A stretch of 6,282 bases of DNA from Candidatus Woesearchaeota archaeon. GTDB taxonomy: Archaea; Nanobdellota; Nanobdellia; Woesearchaeales; JAGVZT01. The notes under the pieces were generated by a model. The model was not told the DNA's origin and ran no database searches. It worked only from the letters and a program-made list of their open reading frames with translations. How positions within the stretch are numbered: position 1 is the first letter of the stretch; every line of letters starts with the position of its first letter. The stretch spans positions 1 through 6,282 of the forward strand of contig JAHWHA010000107.1 of assembly GCA_019323665.1 (NCBI GenBank), written 5' to 3'. A program made the translations under genes and the position numbers. Positions 4,615 through 6,282 of this stretch are shown in pieces.

Positions 4615-6282
4615 ATGAAACCAAAAACCTCATTTTTAATTCTCATTGTAGTAGTAGTGTTAGCAGTGCTACCTCTGGTACATGGAGCTTGCTCAACGTG
4701 TGAATGCAACCGGTTGCGCACACTTGTATATCCAGGACCAAAGGCTTATTCGCTTGAAAAGGCTTTCATCACAATGACAATCATGCCTGATGGCACTGTG
4801 GAAGTGAGCGAGGCAATAACTTTTGATTTTTACAAAGGAAAGTTTTCATTCGCGTACCGCGATATTGAGATTGATAAAGCAAAAATATCAGATGTTCAGG
4901 TTACAGAAAATGGTGAGCAGATATGCTTTGATTTCTTCCCTGATTACAGCTCTGGAAAAGTTAGGATTAAATGGTATTATGACGAAATACAAAACAGCGA
5001 AAGAATATTTACAGTCCATTACAAACTGAAAGATGTTATCACAGTGTATGAGGACTATGCTGATCTTTATTGGCAGGTTTGGGGCAGCGAATGGGCAGTA
5101 GGATTAGAAAATCTTGAGGGGATAATCACTTTGCCAGGGCAGGTTTCTGATCCAATGGATGTATATACCTGGGGCCACCCAAGGCTGGAAGGCAAGATTG
5201 GCATGCAGCAAAACCAAGATGTTGTTTTCCAGACTTTTGATGTGCCCTCAAACCAGTGGGTCGAGGTTAGAGTTGCATTCCCAAGAGATCTGCTAACCAG
5301 TTCGGCAAACACAATAGTAAAACCTGATAACGGACTGGAGATAATCATCGAGCAGGAGCAAAGCTATTCTGCAAGGGTTGAGCCGCCATATACACTTATG
5401 ATGTTCTTCGCCGCATTACCCTCAATTATTTTGATTATTGTATATATAATATGGGTGGAGAGGTTTGGCAGAGAACCAAAGATTGAATACAACTCACAAT
5501 ATGAGAGGGATATCCCTTACAGCTATTCACCCGCAATTGTTAGCGCACTCATCAACCAAGCCAGTGGCAAACCCTCACAGAGTGTTATTGGCGCAGTAAT
5601 ACTTGATCTTGTGAGGAGAAAAGTGTTGAAACTCAATAAAATTAAAACCAAAAACTGGCTTGGCATGGAAAGAGATGACTACGAACTCAGCCTCGCCAAA
5701 CCAATTAGTAAACTCAAGCAGGATGTAAAACTTACAAAATCCGAAAAAAAAGTCCTGGCAATAATTCATAAGTATATGGGCAAGGGCAAAGTGAGTTTCT
5801 CTGAGATGCAGAAAAAGATAAGCAGAGATCGCACAATTCTAACAAAAGTAACATCCTGGCAGAAGGAGGTCAAATCAGAAATTGAAGCTATGCAACTGCT
5901 TACTGAACAAAAAGAGTATAAAAAGTATAACATCATGTGTGGAATTTCGCTTGCACTCAGCATCCCGATTATTTTCTTTTTTGGGACAATCTTTTTCAGC
6001 TATCTTGGCATTGCATTTGGAGTGGGCATGATAATTGCTGCAGTGCTTGGGCTGCTTATCAACAACATTCTCACACAGGCTCTGCCACGAAGAACGCCAG
6101 AAGGTGCTCTGCACCATGCAAAGTGGATGGCATTAAAGCGTTTCCTCAATGATTTCAGCCAACTCAAAACAGTGCCTGTTGATGCAGTGGTGTTATGGGA
6201 GCAGTATCTTGTTTATGCTATAGCACTGGGAGTTGCTTACAGAGTGCAGAAACACATGCAGGAGATATTTAAGAACATCTCG
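4615..6282 (+). CDS. DUF2207 family membrane protein, 3' end cut by window
   Basis: An open frame of 556 codons runs from ATG 4615 to the last base without a stop; family members are around 600 aa, so only a short C-terminal tail is missing. The order is: N-terminal signal or anchor segment (about 6-22), an exported beta-rich DUF2207 domain (about 45-250), a transmembrane segment (about 261-281), a cytoplasmic region, two closely spaced transmembrane segments (about 441-461 and 463-483), and a C-terminal region. The exported domain contains DGTVEVSEAITFDF (59-72) and DLYWQVWGSEW (150-160). The cytoplasmic region has SPA at 305-307 and a winged-helix-like stretch around ILDLVRRKVL. The end carries the family signature LWEQYLVYAIALGVA (527-541). 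Cys26, Cys29 and Cys31 cluster just after the signal segment. The function of the family is unknown. The gene appears to be its own transcription unit. Confidence 0.9.
   Translation, partial: MKPKTSFLILIVVVVLAVLPLVHGACSTCECNRLRTLVYPGPKAYSLEKAFITMTIMPDGTVEVSEAITFDFYKGKFSFAYRDIEIDKAKISDVQVTENGEQICFDFFPDYSSGKVRIKWYYDEIQNSERIFTVHYKLKDVITVYEDYADLYWQVWGSEWAVGLENLEGIITLPGQVSDPMDVYTWGHPRLEGKIGMQQNQDVVFQTFDVPSNQWVEVRVAFPRDLLTSSANTIVKPDNGLEIIIEQEQSYSARVEPPYTLMMFFAALPSIILIIVYIIWVERFGREPKIEYNSQYERDIPYSYSPAIVSALINQASGKPSQSVIGAVILDLVRRKVLKLNKIKTKNWLGMERDDYELSLAKPISKLKQDVKLTKSEKKVLAIIHKYMGKGKVSFSEMQKKISRDRTILTKVTSWQKEVKSEIEAMQLLTEQKEYKKYNIMCGISLALSIPIIFFFGTIFFSYLGIAFGVGMIIAAVLGLLINNILTQALPRRTPEGALHHAKWMALKRFLNDFSQLKTVPVDAVVLWEQYLVYAIALGVAYRVQKHMQEIFKNIS

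Noticed and set aside
4681..4692. Lipobox for a lipoprotein at the start of the DUF2207 protein
   Set aside because: Residues before Cys26 are His-Gly-Ala, lacking the hydrophobic residue expected three positions before the cysteine.
4449..4721. 90-codon minus-strand frame spanning the endonuclease end and the DUF2207 start
   Set aside because: It covers two well-supported genes and a plus-strand promoter and has no recognisable motif.

Overview
The window looks archaeal. The SRP54 protein is of the archaeal/eukaryotic type, and two genes (srp54 and the last gene) have a TATA box ending 22-23 bases before their ATG, the spacing of leaderless archaeal transcripts. Termination signals are oligo-T runs. 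A bacterial-type ThrRS next to small orphan genes would suit a DPANN lineage such as Woesearchaeota, but that placement is inference. All genes lie on the plus strand.

Layout: (1) 1-142, a regulatory leader for thrS containing a previously unlisted 15-codon ORF (26-73) that encodes Met-Arg-Gln-Val-Val-Cys-Leu, seven consecutive threonines and Ala. It is followed by a small GNRA-type hairpin, a repeated TCTCATT, an 18-bp perfect palindrome and a Shine-Dalgarno site. (2) 143-2008, thrS, threonyl-tRNA synthetase with a bacterial-type editing domain, then an oligo-T terminator. (3) 2074-3426, srp54, with its own leaderless-type promoter. (4) 3440-4153, a SerB-like HAD-family protein with an altered metal site, AT-rich. 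(5) 4143-4550, a membrane-anchored endonuclease related to Holliday junction resolvases, overlapping gene 4 by 11 bases. (6) 4615 to the window end, a DUF2207 membrane protein with its own TATA box, cut off by the right edge. No gap between genes exceeds 142 bases.

The main discovery is the thrS leader. A run of seven Thr codons in a tiny ORF just upstream of the enzyme that charges tRNA-Thr has the logic of an attenuator: scarce Thr-tRNA would stall the ribosome on the leader and change the fate of the thrS message. The two departures from a pure ACA repeat (ACT, ACC) both fall at wobble positions of the Thr frame, whereas they would change amino acids in the other two frames, so the Thr reading looks selected. 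The window's first bases (ATAT, 1-4) sit where a TATA box for a leaderless transcript starting at the leader ATG would end. This also explains why thrS, as the second cistron, is the one gene here with a clear Shine-Dalgarno site. Leader-peptide attenuation is classical in bacteria (thrL, trpL, pheM). I know of no well-established archaeal case, so this deserves checking.

The other genes are housekeeping (protein targeting) or poorly characterised. No tRNA, rRNA, CRISPR array or mobile element was seen.
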